Assembly (NCBI RefSeq): GCF_027595985.1
Contig: NC_073306.1
Coordinates: forward strand, 197,278,000 to 197,341,999
DNA from: Sorex araneus
Taxonomy: Eukaryota; Chordata; Mammalia; Eulipotyphla; Soricidae
DNA length: 64,000 nt
Direction: 5' to 3'
The notes under the pieces were generated by a model. That model was not told the origin of the DNA, made no database searches, and saw only the letters and a list, made by a program, of their open reading frames with translations. Shown here piece after piece: positions 51,916 to 62,140 of this stretch. The translations under genes were made by a program, and so were the position numbers. How positions within the stretch are numbered: the first letter of the stretch is position 1; every line of letters begins with the position of its first letter.

Positions 51916-53879
51916 GATACTCTTGCCCATGAAGACTGTAGGGATTCACAGAATACCAAACCAGTAACCATGACAGGGAGATTGATTCTATGCACCCCCC
52001 CCTTTTTTTTGGTCCAACACTGTCCTGCTGGTGAAGGGCCTGAGAGATCAGCAACACATAACGGTCAGCACAAGCTCCTGCAGAGCACCCACGCTCTCAG
52101 CCACACGAGGCTAACAGTCATGCTGCACCTGAGATCCACCTTATCTGCAGGACACAAGAACTGGTCCTATCACCCACCTGAGTTTTCAGGGAGCTGTAGT
52201 TCTTAGGTTCAGGCAAGGCTATGCTGTTTAGCAGGGAACATCATCAGTACTGGTTTTCCAGGTTCATTGCCAATTCTTGCAGAAAGTAAAGTTAAAAGAA
52301 GACAACTAGTGAAGCAAAAAGTTTTACTAGAAATTGGGAAGAAAGGGAAAGTATTAAAGAGGGAATACAGGCTTCTTCAGAGAGAGGAGAGACTTCGGGG
52401 AATGGTTATGTGCAGGGTTAAGGTTCTCTGTACAGATAGAGTTGTTGCCAGGATATAGTCAAAGGAGAAAGACTGGGCTTTTGGTAGTCATTTTTTCATA
52501 TTATTATCAAGAATTTTGGTTCCTGCTGAAAGATACTCCTCTCCTGAGAGGGATCTATCCAGAATTCTCTTCTTGGGCTGGCATCATTCAAAACCTTAGT
52601 TCTTAAGGAAGCATCTTGAGAATGGGTCTAGTCTTCAAGTCTTTGAGGCTGTGCAAAACAGCTAGCAGCAAAGTAACTCCTTTTTGGATCACTTACTGGT
52701 TTTATTACATCCCCAACGTTGTCAAGGGGATACCCTGACTTGAATACTTTCTACAGTGCTATTCACCTAAATATAATTGCACCAAATAATGACAGTGCTT
52801 TGATTTCTTATAGAAGCATGTGAGTATTGTGAAAGTCCAGAACATTAATAAGACATTAATAACATAATAACATTAATAAGAATGACACCACCACAGATTT
52901 TGGCAGTCAAGAGAAGAAAGGAATGATCAATGGGACTTTAGTATATGCATCAGTTTGAAATTAAAATGATCTGAAATAAATGCAATTAAATGCTAATCTT
53001 AGCTGTGGATAGGTAATTGTAATATATGTATCTTGCATTTTAGAAGACATTCTATTTGAAAATAAAAGCCTTAATATGTTTGATGTTTGTGCATTTTGTT
53101 CTCTTAGTGGGGAAAAACAGAGGGAATTTAAATTTCCTCCAGAAAAATCCCTCTGAACTGCTATTTGCCAAACTTCCTTCTTCCTTGATTTGTGGATTAG
53201 TAACTTCAAACCATATTTACTTCTGTGGTTTCATTCTGAAAAAGAAATTATGATTGATTTAGATGAATCCTCCATTAACTCAGATTCTAAGCTAGAAATT
53301 TAAGTAAATTAAATAATTTTGTTTGCCAAATCTGAAAGGAAAAGCCAAAATATCCTGATGCTGATACATGTCATTCTTATATGAAATGACATTAAGCTCA
53401 CCAGTTTTTGTCAGTACAAGTCCATATTCTTTCAGTCTTTACGGACGCAAGTCTACATCCTTTTAGCCTTTATGGGTACAAATGTGTATTCACAATAGGG
53501 GTCTTCAAACTATCCCCTACCCATCCTACATACAGGGGTCCTTAGAACAAGATGGGAATACTTAGGGTGAGTGAAGGATGCTGTCCTGGTACTAACTATA
53601 TGCTACTTTCACTTGTTTTTAAAAATTGCCAAAATTGTTTTCAAATGTATGCTTTGAGTCGCTGTCCTACTGTTTCCAAGCTGAAGTAATTTGGTCATGG
53701 GTTATTTATTGCTAATGGTCTGATGAATTCTCACTTACCATTTTGACTTATGCAATACATTTCTCTGTAATAAAATTACTTTAAAGGTATACCAAAGTGC
53801 ATATTTTTGAGTGAAAAGCAAAGTTTTCACTCTTTATGTAAATGAAATGAAACCTATACCCTATATAATATTCACAATC
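51916..53879. other. Intergenic block with an unidentified 500-bp purine-rich segment
   Basis: 52020-52470 moves from mixed sequence to purine-rich sequence (GTGAAGCAAAAAGTTTTACTAGAAATTGGG) and looks repeat-derived, perhaps an LTR, but I cannot assign it. A 30-bp tandem repeat of about 2.5 copies lies at 53414-53490. No gene was supported. Confidence 0.45.
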
Positions 53880-54060
53880 TTTTTTCATTTTGAGGTGGAC
53901 AGTTAGGCCATACCCTGAATTGCTCAGGGCTGACTCCTCGTTCTGTCCCAAGGGATCACTCTAGGCGGTGCTTAGGGGATTGGTGCCAGAGATCAAACTG
54001 GGATTGGTTCATGTAAGGCAAGAGCCATGTACCTGTACTATAATAAATATCTCCAGTCCT
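53880..54060 (-). mobile_element. SINE-A
   Basis: TTAGGCCATACCCTGAATTGCTCAGGGC, ATCACTCTAGGCGGTGCTTAGGGG and head GTTCATGTAAGGCAAGAGCC to ATCTCCAGTCC. Confidence 0.85.
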
Positions 54061-54147
54061 ATAATATCTCAGATCCTTAATAGGATAAATAAAGACCATC
54101 AGTGTTTATCATAATAGCTTTATCAAGCAAACAAAACATGTATAATT

Positions 54148-54310
54148 TGGAGCTGGCACTACAATAAAGCAGATCGGGCACTTGCATTCCATGAGCTAAC
54201 CCAGGTTTAATCCCTGGCACCAGTGGTCCATGAACCCTGCCTGAAGTGATCCCTGAGTGTAGAGCCAGGACTAAGTTCTAAGCACCACTGGGTGTGCTGT
54301 CCCCTGAAAA
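54148..54310 (+). mobile_element. SINE-A
   Basis: TTGGAGCTGGCACTACAATAAAGCAGATCGGGCACTTGC head, CCCAGGTTTAATCCCTGGCACC B box and AAGTGATCCCTGAGTGTAGAGCC body. Confidence 0.87.
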
Positions 54311-54404
54311 GGCAAAACTTTGCAAATTTGAAATGACATCTGACATATTATTTGTAGTACTTGTTAGCAAAAAAAATGCTCCTAAAAATTACTTATTTGT
54401 TTTC

Positions 54405-54577
54405 TTATTTTTTGTTTAGTTTTTTGGACAACAAGGTGGTATTCAGAGGCTGCTCCAGAATAGATCTTAGGAGTTTCTCCCAGCACTGTCAGGAGACTAT
54501 ACAGCATTAAGTATTAGACCTCAGGCCACATGTATGCAAAGCATGTGCTCAGCCTATTGAGCTATCTTTCCTGCCCC
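54405..54577 (-). mobile_element. Old SINE-A
   Basis: TTTTTTGGACAACAAGGTGGTATTCAGAGGCTGC, GCATGTGCTCAGCCTATTGAGCTATCTTTCCTGCCCC. Confidence 0.7.
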
Positions 54578-54749
54578 CAAATTACTTTTTCATATATAAA
54601 TATGTTTGATATATTTTACATGAAATCTTTATTAGATTTATGCAGTTGATTTTGTCAACTAACTAGTAATAATTATAAAATAAGAAATTGAAAATATTGT
54701 ACTGGCTGATTTGTTTTAAATTACTAAAGTAACATTTTTGAAAAGTTTC

Positions 54750-54890
54750 TGCTTGCATGTGCCTAACTCAGGTGTTTCTTGGCACCTTATATTATCCTCT
54801 GGGCCCCATCAGGAGTGATTCCTGAGTGCATAGTCTGAAGTAAATCCAGACCACCCCACCAGGTGTGGCCCCCAAACCAAATTTTTATAA
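54750..54890 (+). mobile_element. Old SINE-A
   Basis: CTGCTTGCATGTGCCTAACTCAGG head and CATCAGGAGTGATTCCTGAGTGCATAG body, ending CCAGGTGTGGCCCCC. Confidence 0.75.
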
Positions 54891-55145
54891 AAAAGAAAAG
54901 CATGCTTTTGGAATATAGCTACTTTTTAAAAGCATAATACACTTGAGCCAAAATAAATAAAGGCTTATCTTCTAAACCATATTTTCAACTTAAGTGGAGA
55001 AATAACAAATTATGACATAATTTCACTTTCCATGAATTACATTTATAAAACTGTCTTCAGCAATGATGCATAGTCACTAAGCACTTTTAAAAATTAGTCA
55101 ATACATTCAGTTTTTACTTCTATGCCATTTATCTTTAAAATATGC

Positions 55146-55311
55146 ACAGCGGTTAGGGCATTTGCCTTGCACGCAGCCGACCCGGGTTCGATTCCTAGCA
55201 TCCCATATGTTTCCCTGAGCACCGCCAGGAGTAATTCCTGAGTGCAGAGCCAGGAGTAGCCCCTGTGCATTGCCAGGTGTGACCCAAAAAGCAAAAAAAT
55301 AAAAATAAAAA
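55146..55311 (+). mobile_element. SINE-A, 5' truncated, with 9-bp target-site duplication
   Basis: Lacks the first about 17 bases (starts CACAGCGGTTAGGGC), then GACCCGGGTTCGATTCC and a full young body and A-rich tail. TAAAATATG at 55137-55145 and 55312-55320. Confidence 0.95.
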
Positions 55312-55422
55312 TAAAATATGATAATTTCAAAAATCTTTTAAATGTACCTGATTCAAATTATGCTTTTCAAAAGAGAAACTCTTTAGAAACTCACTTGGAA
55401 TGAAAATTTCAGACTTGTATAT

Positions 55423-55462
55423 CGCCAGGTGTGACCCAAAAAGCAAAAAAAAAAAAAAAAGG
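55423..55462 (+). mobile_element. SINE-A tail only (extreme 5' truncation)
   Basis: Only CGCCAGGTGTGACCCAAAAAGC and a poly(A) of about 18 remain. This is the last 25 or so bases of the SINE body. Confidence 0.8.
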
Positions 55463-55474
55463 ACGATATATTAT

Positions 55475-56020
55475 TAAGCTGCTTCAATGTTAGGTCCATA
55501 TATATTTCAACTTTTATGCCCTCCAGAAGAAACTGCCCTTTTACTATTATATAATGACCTTCTTTATCTTGTCACTGATTTGGGTTTTCAATCTCTTGAT
55601 CTTAAGTAACAGCTGTTTCTGCTCTCTTTAGTTCCTGTCCTTGCCTGGTACATAACGTTCCATCATTTTTCTGTGCCCATGAGTCTTTTTAAAGCTGAGT
55701 CCTTTAGGCAACTTAGAGTTGAGCTTTATTTTTAACAATTCATCTGTCTTCTAAGTAGAAACTATAATCTATTTACATGTAGAGTTATTACTAATAAGCA
55801 AAATCTTACTAACGCCATTATGTTTATTGTTTTCAAGATTTTTTGGAGATAATTATGTAAGTCACTCTTTCATTGACCTCATTTATGAATCGATTGTTTT
55901 TCATTGTGGTTTTGTTGCTATTTCCTTCTTTTTAAATTTTCTATCTACTCTTTAATATTTTATATGTATTTTAGACTTTTTTGGTTACTTTGAGGCTTAT
56001 ATTAAAAAATCTTACAGTGA
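55475..56020 (-). mobile_element. Old L1 (ORF2 5'/endonuclease region)
   Basis: On the plus strand, AATGTTAGGTCCATATATATTTCAAC, TTACTATTATATAATGACCTTCTTTATC, CTGCTCTCTTTAGTTCC and ATCTATTTACATGTAGAGTTATTAC are reversed old L1 landmarks. Confidence 0.72.
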
Positions 56021-56021
56021 T

Positions 56022-56120
56022 TTTTGGAATATAGCATAGCAGTAGAGTAACTGACTTGCAAATATGTGTCCCTGGATTCAGTCCCTGGCACCAGAAAAAA
56101 AAAGAAAGAAAAAAGGAAAA
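56022..56120 (+). mobile_element. SINE head fragment with A-rich tail
   Basis: GGAATATAGCATAGCAGTAGAGTAACTGACTTGC and GGATTCAGTCCCTGGCACC, then an A-rich run. The body is absent. Confidence 0.65.
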
Positions 56121-56270
56121 ACAAACAGCAAAATATCTAAATAGCTTCTTTTTACACTGATTTATGCCCCTTACACTCCTTTCTATAAGAAAAAAGGAAA
56201 AACAAACAGTAAAATATATAAATAGCTTTTGTTTTACGTTGATTTATGCCCCTTACACTCCTTTTTATGT
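56108..56270. repeat. 81-bp tandem duplication
   Basis: Two copies, 56108-56188 and 56189-56270, beginning GAAAAAAGGAAAAACAAACAG and ending with GATTTATGCCCCTTACACTCC. About 10 differences. It starts in the SINE poly(A) tail. Confidence 0.85.
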
Positions 56271-56454
56271 TGTGATTTACCATTTGCATCTCTATATTTA
56301 TTGTATACCCATTAAAAATTATTGTGGCAATAATTATTTAAGTATGTTTGTTCCTTATCCTTTATTCAAGACTTAAATGCATAACACACCAACATAATAC
56401 AATGCAAAAATACTGCAATTAGTAAAAAATGCTAAAGTACTCACAATACACTGT

Positions 56455-56625
56455 GAAGACAGTACGGGCATTCTAGCTACTGACATGACCCTGGTTCAAT
56501 CCTCAGCACCAAAGAGTTCTAGAAATATCCAATCTTGGCCTAATCCTGAGGTCTGTCCAAGTTGACTGAGCATTGCTAGGAATGGTCCTCAGACCCTTTG
56601 AGCACTCCTTAGGAGACCCCAAGCC
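56455..56625 (+). mobile_element. Old SINE-A remnant
   Basis: CTGACATGACCCTGGTTCAATCCTCAGCACC head and GACTGAGCATTGCTAGGAATGGTCCTCAGACC body. Confidence 0.6.
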
Positions 56626-56829
56626 CCCCATTACTCTGACTACATCTTCATACGTTTTCACATTACTGATAGTGTTCTTTAGTTTGGGTGAAGTACCAGC
56701 TGCATTTCCTATAATGTAAATACAATCATAAACTTCTTCACTTCTAAAGAACTTTACTGGGTGAAGTTTTCTTGTTTGGCAGGTTTGGTCTGACCTACTG
56801 ACTTCATAAACTTGCTGAACCAGGTGGCA
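56626..56829 (-). other. Unidentified open segment on minus strand
   Basis: The minus-strand frame beginning MMGECHLVQQVYEVSRSDQ runs about 72 codons before entering the SINE at 56455-56625. It has a protein-like composition but I do not recognise it, and it abuts an L1 fragment. It may be a retrocopy piece, a repeat or chance. Confidence 0.3.
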
Positions 56830-57455
56830 TTCTCCCATCATCAGTGGATGAGGATTCCTTTCTCACCTCAACCCCACCAACACTGGCTGACTCCAAACTT
56901 TTTGATGTGTGCCATTCTCATAGGAATGAGAGATAATATCTCAATGTTGGTTTAATTTGCACTTCCCTAATTATACTTTTTCATACGTTTCTTAGCCATC
57001 GGTAAGTATGTCTTCCTTACCGATGAATGGGATACTGGATTTTTTATTGAGTTTCGTGAGTGCTTTATAAGTCTTGGATATTACCCTTTGTCCATTGTCT
57101 TGTGTGCAAATATTTCCCCCCATTCAGTAGGGTGTCTTTATTTTACATGGAGTGTCTTTCACTGTGCAGCTTTTTTTAATTTGATGTAGTTTTATGTGTT
57201 TAATTTTTGGTTTTGAATCTTTGCCACTGTGGTCACCTTAATGAAGATTCCTCTGCAGTCAATCTCCCAGCGAGTTCGGCTGATGTTTTCTTTAGTGTGT
57301 TTTATGGATTCTGGTCTAGTCTCGAGATCTTTAATCCACTTTGAGTTTACTTTTGTGAGTGATTGAAGTATGATTCTAATTTTTTTTAACACATGGTTTT
57401 CCAGTTTTAATTGGCTATCTTGTTTTCTTGATGAGTTTTAAGAGCTTATTATAGG
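56830..57455 (-). mobile_element. Old L1 ORF2 3' fragment
   Basis: On the plus strand, TTTTTGATGTGTGCCATTCTCATAGG, CAATGTTGGTTTAATTTGCACTTCC, GATTTTTTATTGAGTTTCGTGAGTGC and TTAATCCACTTTGAGTTTACTTTTGTG are the reversed ORF2-end sequence of an old L1. Confidence 0.88.
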
Positions 57456-57456
57456 G

Positions 57457-57640
57457 TCAGAGCAATAGTATAGCATTACTATTACAATAGTAGAGCATTT
57501 GCCTTGCACGTGGCCAACTCGGGTTCGATCCCTGGCATCCCACATGGTTCCCCAAGCACCACAAGCAGTAATTCCTGAGTGCAGAGCCGAGCCAGGAGTA
57601 ACCCCTGAGCATTGCTGGGTGTGACCCCACAGGCAAAAAT
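57457..57640 (+). mobile_element. SINE-A
   Basis: GGGTCAGAGCAATAGTATAGC head with a short internal duplication (ATTACTATTACAATAGTAG), CTCGGGTTCGATCCC B box, body and A-rich tail. AAGAGCTTATTA/AAGAGCCTGTT may be its target duplication. Inserted at the L1 edge. Confidence 0.9.
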
Positions 57641-57702
57641 AAGAGCCTGTTGTATATTTTGCTACTAATTTTTCATAAAATATGCAATTCTCTAATTTTT
57701 TT

Positions 57703-57865
57703 AAGTTTGGGGGAACACCTGGGAGTGCTCAAGGCTTACTCCTGGCTCTGTGCTCAGGGATCACTTCTGGCAGTGCTCAGCATACCATATGGGATGCTGG
57801 ATACTGAACTCAGGTCAGCTGCATGCAAGGCAAGTGCCCTATTCACTGAATTATCTCTCTGGCTC
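57703..57865 (-). mobile_element. SINE-A with target-site duplication
   Basis: GTTTGGGGGAACACCTGGGAGTGCTCAAGGC, body and head to TTATCTCTCTGGCTC. CTCTAATTTTTTT at 57690-57702 and 57866-57878. Confidence 0.93.
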
Positions 57866-57879
57866 CTCTAATTTTTTTG

Positions 57880-58420
57880 ATTTAAATTAAACAGTTGTAT
57901 GTTGGGCAACTACAGTCTCAAGTTAATGGTATAAATTAATAGAATTCAAAAATAAAATATAGTTATTTTTATAAGCATGAGATAAATTAGATACAATAAT
58001 GATAATTCTTCAAGAGAGACTATATCAATACAACATAAATGATACAGTAAACAAATAACACCGGAGTTCAAAGGACAATGAGAAGACTGGAGGGAACTTG
58101 ATAATGTAGTATCATAGAATGATGATGGTTCCAAGTTATGAGAGAAAATAACTACTTTGTAGGTGGAATGGTGTGAAGGATCAGTGGTTGAATGATTCTA
58201 CTTAGACAAGAGAAAAGCACTTGTTTTAATAAGAAATAATATGGGACTTAGCAATTTGAAACGACTTTCTGCTTTTCTGTAAAAGACAAATGCCATTTGA
58301 AAACTAAAAGTATAAATTAACCATAACGTAATTAATTATGTCATAGAATTAAAGTATCATTTGTTGGGTAACAGCATAACAATACAGAAAATGTTTGTGA
58401 CACAAAGCACTATGGTTTAG
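57880..58420. other. AT-rich intergenic sequence
   Basis: Nothing recognised. Confidence 0.5.
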
Positions 58421-58421
58421 T

Positions 58422-58603
58422 ATTTTTTTTTCTTTTTCTTTTTTTTGTCACCCCCCGTGATGCACAGGGGTCACTCTTGGCTCTGCATTCAAGAATTATC
58501 CTTGGCGATGCTCAGGGGACCATTATGGGATGCTGGGATTCGAACCCAGGTCAGCCGCATGCAAGTCAAACGCCCTACCTGCTGTACTATCACTCCAGCC
58601 CCA
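58422..58603 (-). mobile_element. SINE-A, young, with target-site duplication
   Basis: T-rich start, TTTGTCACCCCCCGTGATGCACAGGGG, GATTCGAACCCAGGTC and head to ACTCCAGCCCC. TATGGTTTAGT at 58411-58421 and 58604-58614. Confidence 0.95.
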
Positions 58604-59280
58604 TATGGTTTAGTTTTGAAGCCTCCCAACCAGAGTGAGTTAAGTTCCCTCAAAGAACAGACTCTTCTAACTTTTCTGTGATTAGTTGCAATTTTAGACA
58701 TTCACTGGAAAGTACCTCTTTCCTCCCTCAAATTCCCCTTCTGTTCTTGTACCCTTTCATTTTCTATTGACACTACATAAATACCAAAAAATAAAAGTCT
58801 CTGTCACCCAATTACACATAAAATTTGTGATAATGTGAGGCTGAGATGAGATTTCTATTTCCTGAGGAATAAACCCGTCAGTGATGGAGAAATGGTTCGA
58901 GAAAAATGGGACTTTTGAAGATAATTAGGTGGAGAGGAAAACACCTCCCTACCCCACAACTTGATCATGCTTATCCTGGGTTATTCACTTCTGAGACTAA
59001 TTACTTTCGGTTTCACCTTAATGCCTCATCATTTCACTCAGAACTTCTGGCCAGTTACCTATCAATCTACCTAAATCAAAATTTAAAATATCAGCATTTC
59101 AAAGAACAAACACACTGGACTCACTCATTGTGCCAGGTAGAACAAAAACTACTGTAATAATGTATAATGTACACACTATGTTTTTTACAGCCTGAACTCA
59201 CAGGGAAGAAGTTCTGTCAGTAATAATCCCTCCCATCGTGGCAATTCCTTGAGCAGAATTCTGGAAGAGTATTCTTGTTG
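58604..59280. other. Intergenic sequence
   Basis: Nothing recognised. Confidence 0.5.
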
Positions 59281-59284
59281 TTTT

Positions 59285-59463
59285 TCCTTTTGCTTTTGGT
59301 TCAAAACAGACTATACTCAGAGATTTGCCTGGCTGTGCTCTCAAGTGTCTTTGGAGCTTCTTGGGGGGCTACATGTGGTGCCAGAAATGGAACCAACGTC
59401 TGTAGCTTGCAAACCCCCTGAGCACAGAGCCAGGAGTAACCCCAAGCACAAACCAAAATCACA
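59285..59463. mobile_element. Two SINE-A pieces in opposite orientation
   Basis: 59285-59410 is a reversed decayed SINE-A (TTGCCTGGCTGTGCTCTCAAG, GGGGGGCTACATGTGGTGCC). 59417-59463 is a forward tail (CCCTGAGCACAGAGCCAGGAGTAACCCC) with A-rich end. Confidence 0.65.
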
Positions 59464-59534
59464 TTTTTAGAATGCAGAGGTTGTTTCTTCTTGCCCTTCC
59501 TTAGAAGGCAAGAACAGCATTCGGTACAGAAGGC

Positions 59535-59650
59535 TGGGCCAGGGGCTCGCTCCTCGGGCTGAGTGCCCGCTCTGCAGGGGGGAGGTGGAGAGTTCAGTCC
59601 CAGCACCCCCAGCACTGCTGGGTGTGCCCCCGACCACAGTAACACCTAGA
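59535..59650 (+). mobile_element. Old SINE-A, GC-rich remnant
   Basis: GGCCAGGGGCTCGCTCC, GTTCAGTCCCAGCACCCCCAGCACTGCTGGGTGTGCCCCC. Confidence 0.65.
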
Positions 59651-60242
59651 ATAAACACATTAAATATCTATTTTACTACCCAGATATCTAACTTTATTTT
59701 TATCAACTATGAAAGAATTTTAGGGTTTTTTTTGACAGTCGGGTTGAACTAATATGTCTTCATGTCGGGGCAACTTCATGGTTAATAATCTGATTTGTAC
59801 CTATTGCTTATGTTCTGGTCTCAGCGACTTCCTACAGAATATAGTTTCCTGCATAGTGTATAGATTCTTAATCTCATAAATGATCTTTTAACCTCCTGGA
59901 GAACTTTCTGCCAGAGATATTTTTTCATGCCCAGTCTCCAAGGTGTTCAAATTGCTCGGTGTCCATAATTACTACTCAGTGTATTTCTTTCAGCAATCTT
60001 CTTTGTTTCACTGTTTCCCAGACTGGTGGGACCTTAACACCCAGGCTTAAGGATGTTCTTATTTGGAATAACTATTATAATCCAGTTATAACTATAATGA
60101 GTATGTAAATACAATGACAATCATCAGCCTCGTCCCTCGTCATTTATATTTTTAATAGAATTTGCTGTGGTTGTAAAATGTGCTAAGCTTTGTTCTTAAT
60201 TTGCATGGGTTAACATTTGGTTTTAGATAAATTCTATTACTG
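59651..60242. other. Intergenic sequence
   Basis: Nothing recognised. Confidence 0.5.
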
Positions 60243-60402
60243 CTTCCATCCCACCCACATGGCAGAGCCTGGCAAGCTACCTGTGGCATATTCGATACGC
60301 CAAAAACAGTAACAACAAGTCTCACAATGGAGATGTTACTGGTGCCCACTCGAGCAAATCGATGAACAACTGGATGACAGTGATACAGTGCTACAGTATC
60401 TT
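60243..60402 (+). mobile_element. SINE-B, 5' truncated
   Basis: Starts inside the body (CATCCCACCCACATGGCAGAGCC) and ends with tail GGATGACAGTGATACAGTGCTACAGT. No head. Confidence 0.92.
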
Positions 60403-60471
60403 TCTGGCTCAAGTGGAATATTATTTATAAAGAAGCCATTTTTTCTTTATGATTTTTTAAAAGCTAACAAA

Positions 60472-60655
60472 AGGGCGAAGAGATTGCACAGGGAGTAAAG
60501 GGCATAGGACATTTGTCTTGCATGCATCCAAAGCCAGTTCTATCCCAGGCACCGCACATGACTGCTCGGAGTGATCCTTGATCCGAGAGCCAGAGGAAGC
60601 TCTGAGCATAAGCTGGTATGGTCCCAACCACACCCCCAAAACAAACAAAAAGCAA
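60472..60655 (+). mobile_element. SINE-A
   Basis: AAGGGCGAAGAGATTGCACAGGGAG head, GGACATTTGTCTTGCATGC, CAGTTCTATCCCAGGCACC and GGAGTGATCCTTGATCCGAGAGCC body. Confidence 0.82.
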
Positions 60656-60780
60656 AGAACTGATTTTCCTACAAGTTCATATTTAGTGCATTTAGCTTTC
60701 TTACCTCTTCCCTGCATTACATTGTCATCTAGCTAGAGAAAAATGTTTATAGAACTATATAAAAAAGAGAAACATTACTG

Positions 60781-60971
60781 GGGCTGGAGCGATAGCAGAG
60801 CGGGTAGGGCATTTGCCTTGTACGAGGTCGACCCAGGTTCAATTCCCAGCATCCCATATGGTCCCCTGAGCATCGCCAGGAGTAATTCCTGAGTGCAGTC
60901 AGGAGTAACCCCTGTGCAACGCCGGGTGTGACCCAAAAAGCAAAAAAAAAAAAAAAAAGAGAGAGAGAGAG
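60781..60971 (+). mobile_element. SINE-A, young, with 15-bp target-site duplication
   Basis: GGGCTGGAGCGATAGCAGAGCGGG to CCGGGTGTGACCCAAAAAGC, poly(A) and (GA)n. AGAGAAACATTACTG at 60766-60780 and 60972-60986. Confidence 0.97.
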
Positions 60972-60986
60972 AGAGAAACATTACTG

Positions 60987-61760
60987 TGGAAATACCAATA
61001 AATTTTAGACATTGCTTTTTTTTTTTCCTGTTAAAAACAGCTACACAATGTTTTCTATGAAGTCATGACAGTTTTATTACAGTTTTATTACATGACTGAC
61101 GTAGCAAGATGACTATAGGAAACTAGGGAAAAACAAAAGCTTGCTTTAAACAGTAGAAAAATATTTGTATTCCCCATGATACCAGATTATTATAGACACT
61201 GTCATTTTTCTATGTTTATTGATTTTCCACTTTATAACTTTCTGTTGTCTAAAGTACAAGTTTATTCCTGTCTTTGGGGCCTCCCAAACAGCGGCCAGAA
61301 GTCCCAGGGGCAACTTGTGGGAAGATTAGGCCAAGCGAGGATATAGCACTGCTGGGTCCTACAGGGTCACTTGGTTCCTGTGGTGCTGGGGAACCAGCAA
61401 GGTCGCGTTTGGAGGTAGTTGGGGCAGCCAGTGCTACACCCCAAGTGGGAGAAGCAGAGTTGTAAATCAAGACTTACAAGAGCACAGAAGAAAGACCTTT
61501 CCTGAGAGACTGGGAAGACATCATAGAAGAGTGACATTTAAATAGAATCTTCAGGGCTAAGTAGGAGTTTGTGATGTGGTTACACTGAGGATATAAGAGC
61601 TGACAGAGGCAGGAGAGAACTTACCCAGCTAGGAACAATAAAACATATTTGAGGTCGTCATTTGGAGGATATAAAGAAACACTGTGTGAGATTTAATGCC
61701 CAGAGACAGTGCCAAGAGACAAAAGGCAGGATAAGCAGTCCTTTGTAAGAAACATGCCAC
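60987..61760. other. Intergenic sequence with one copy of a 50-bp dispersed repeat
   Basis: GCGGCCAGAAGTCCCAGGGGCAACTTGTGGGAAGATTAGGCCAA at about 61290 resembles a stretch at 63185-63235. No gene; short open frames overlap on both strands. Confidence 0.45.
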
Positions 61761-61768
61761 TGTGGTGT

Positions 61769-61811
<43 letters not shown>
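61761..61811. repeat. (TG)n microsatellite
   Basis: About 25 TG units with one C interruption near 61770. Confidence 0.97.
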
Positions 61812-61813
<2 letters not shown>

Positions 61814-61974
61814 GGGGTGAGGGGGGAGAGGAGAGTTAGGACAAGGAAGGGACCAGTAGGATAATGATAGGGGGACGTGTCAATTTAGATGAGAACTGAG
61901 TGCTGAAAGGAGGCAAAATGATATGCATGATGAGCTTTGGGTAACAGTGTTGTAAACCACCTTAAAGGAATAAG

Positions 61975-62140
61975 AGAAAAATGTCTGCCATGGAGGGAGG
62001 CTTGGGGGAGGGGTGGTGAGGACAGGAGCATTGGTGGAGGCAAGTGGACACTGGTGAATAGATTGGTGTTGGAACGTTGCACACCTGAAATTCAATCGTG
62101 AATAACTTTGTGATTCAGGGTAATTCAATAAATTTTTTAA
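61975..62140 (+). mobile_element. L1 3'-UTR fragment
   Basis: TGTCTGCCATGGAGGGAGGC, GGACACTGGTGAATAGATTGGTGTTGG, GAAATTCAATCGTGAATAACTTTGTGATTC and AATAAATTTTTTAAAA. Confidence 0.78.

Noticed and set aside
53414-53490. Short direct repeats resembling a CRISPR-like array
   Set aside because: Only about 2.5 diverged 30-bp units without spacers, in mammalian DNA; a decayed minisatellite.
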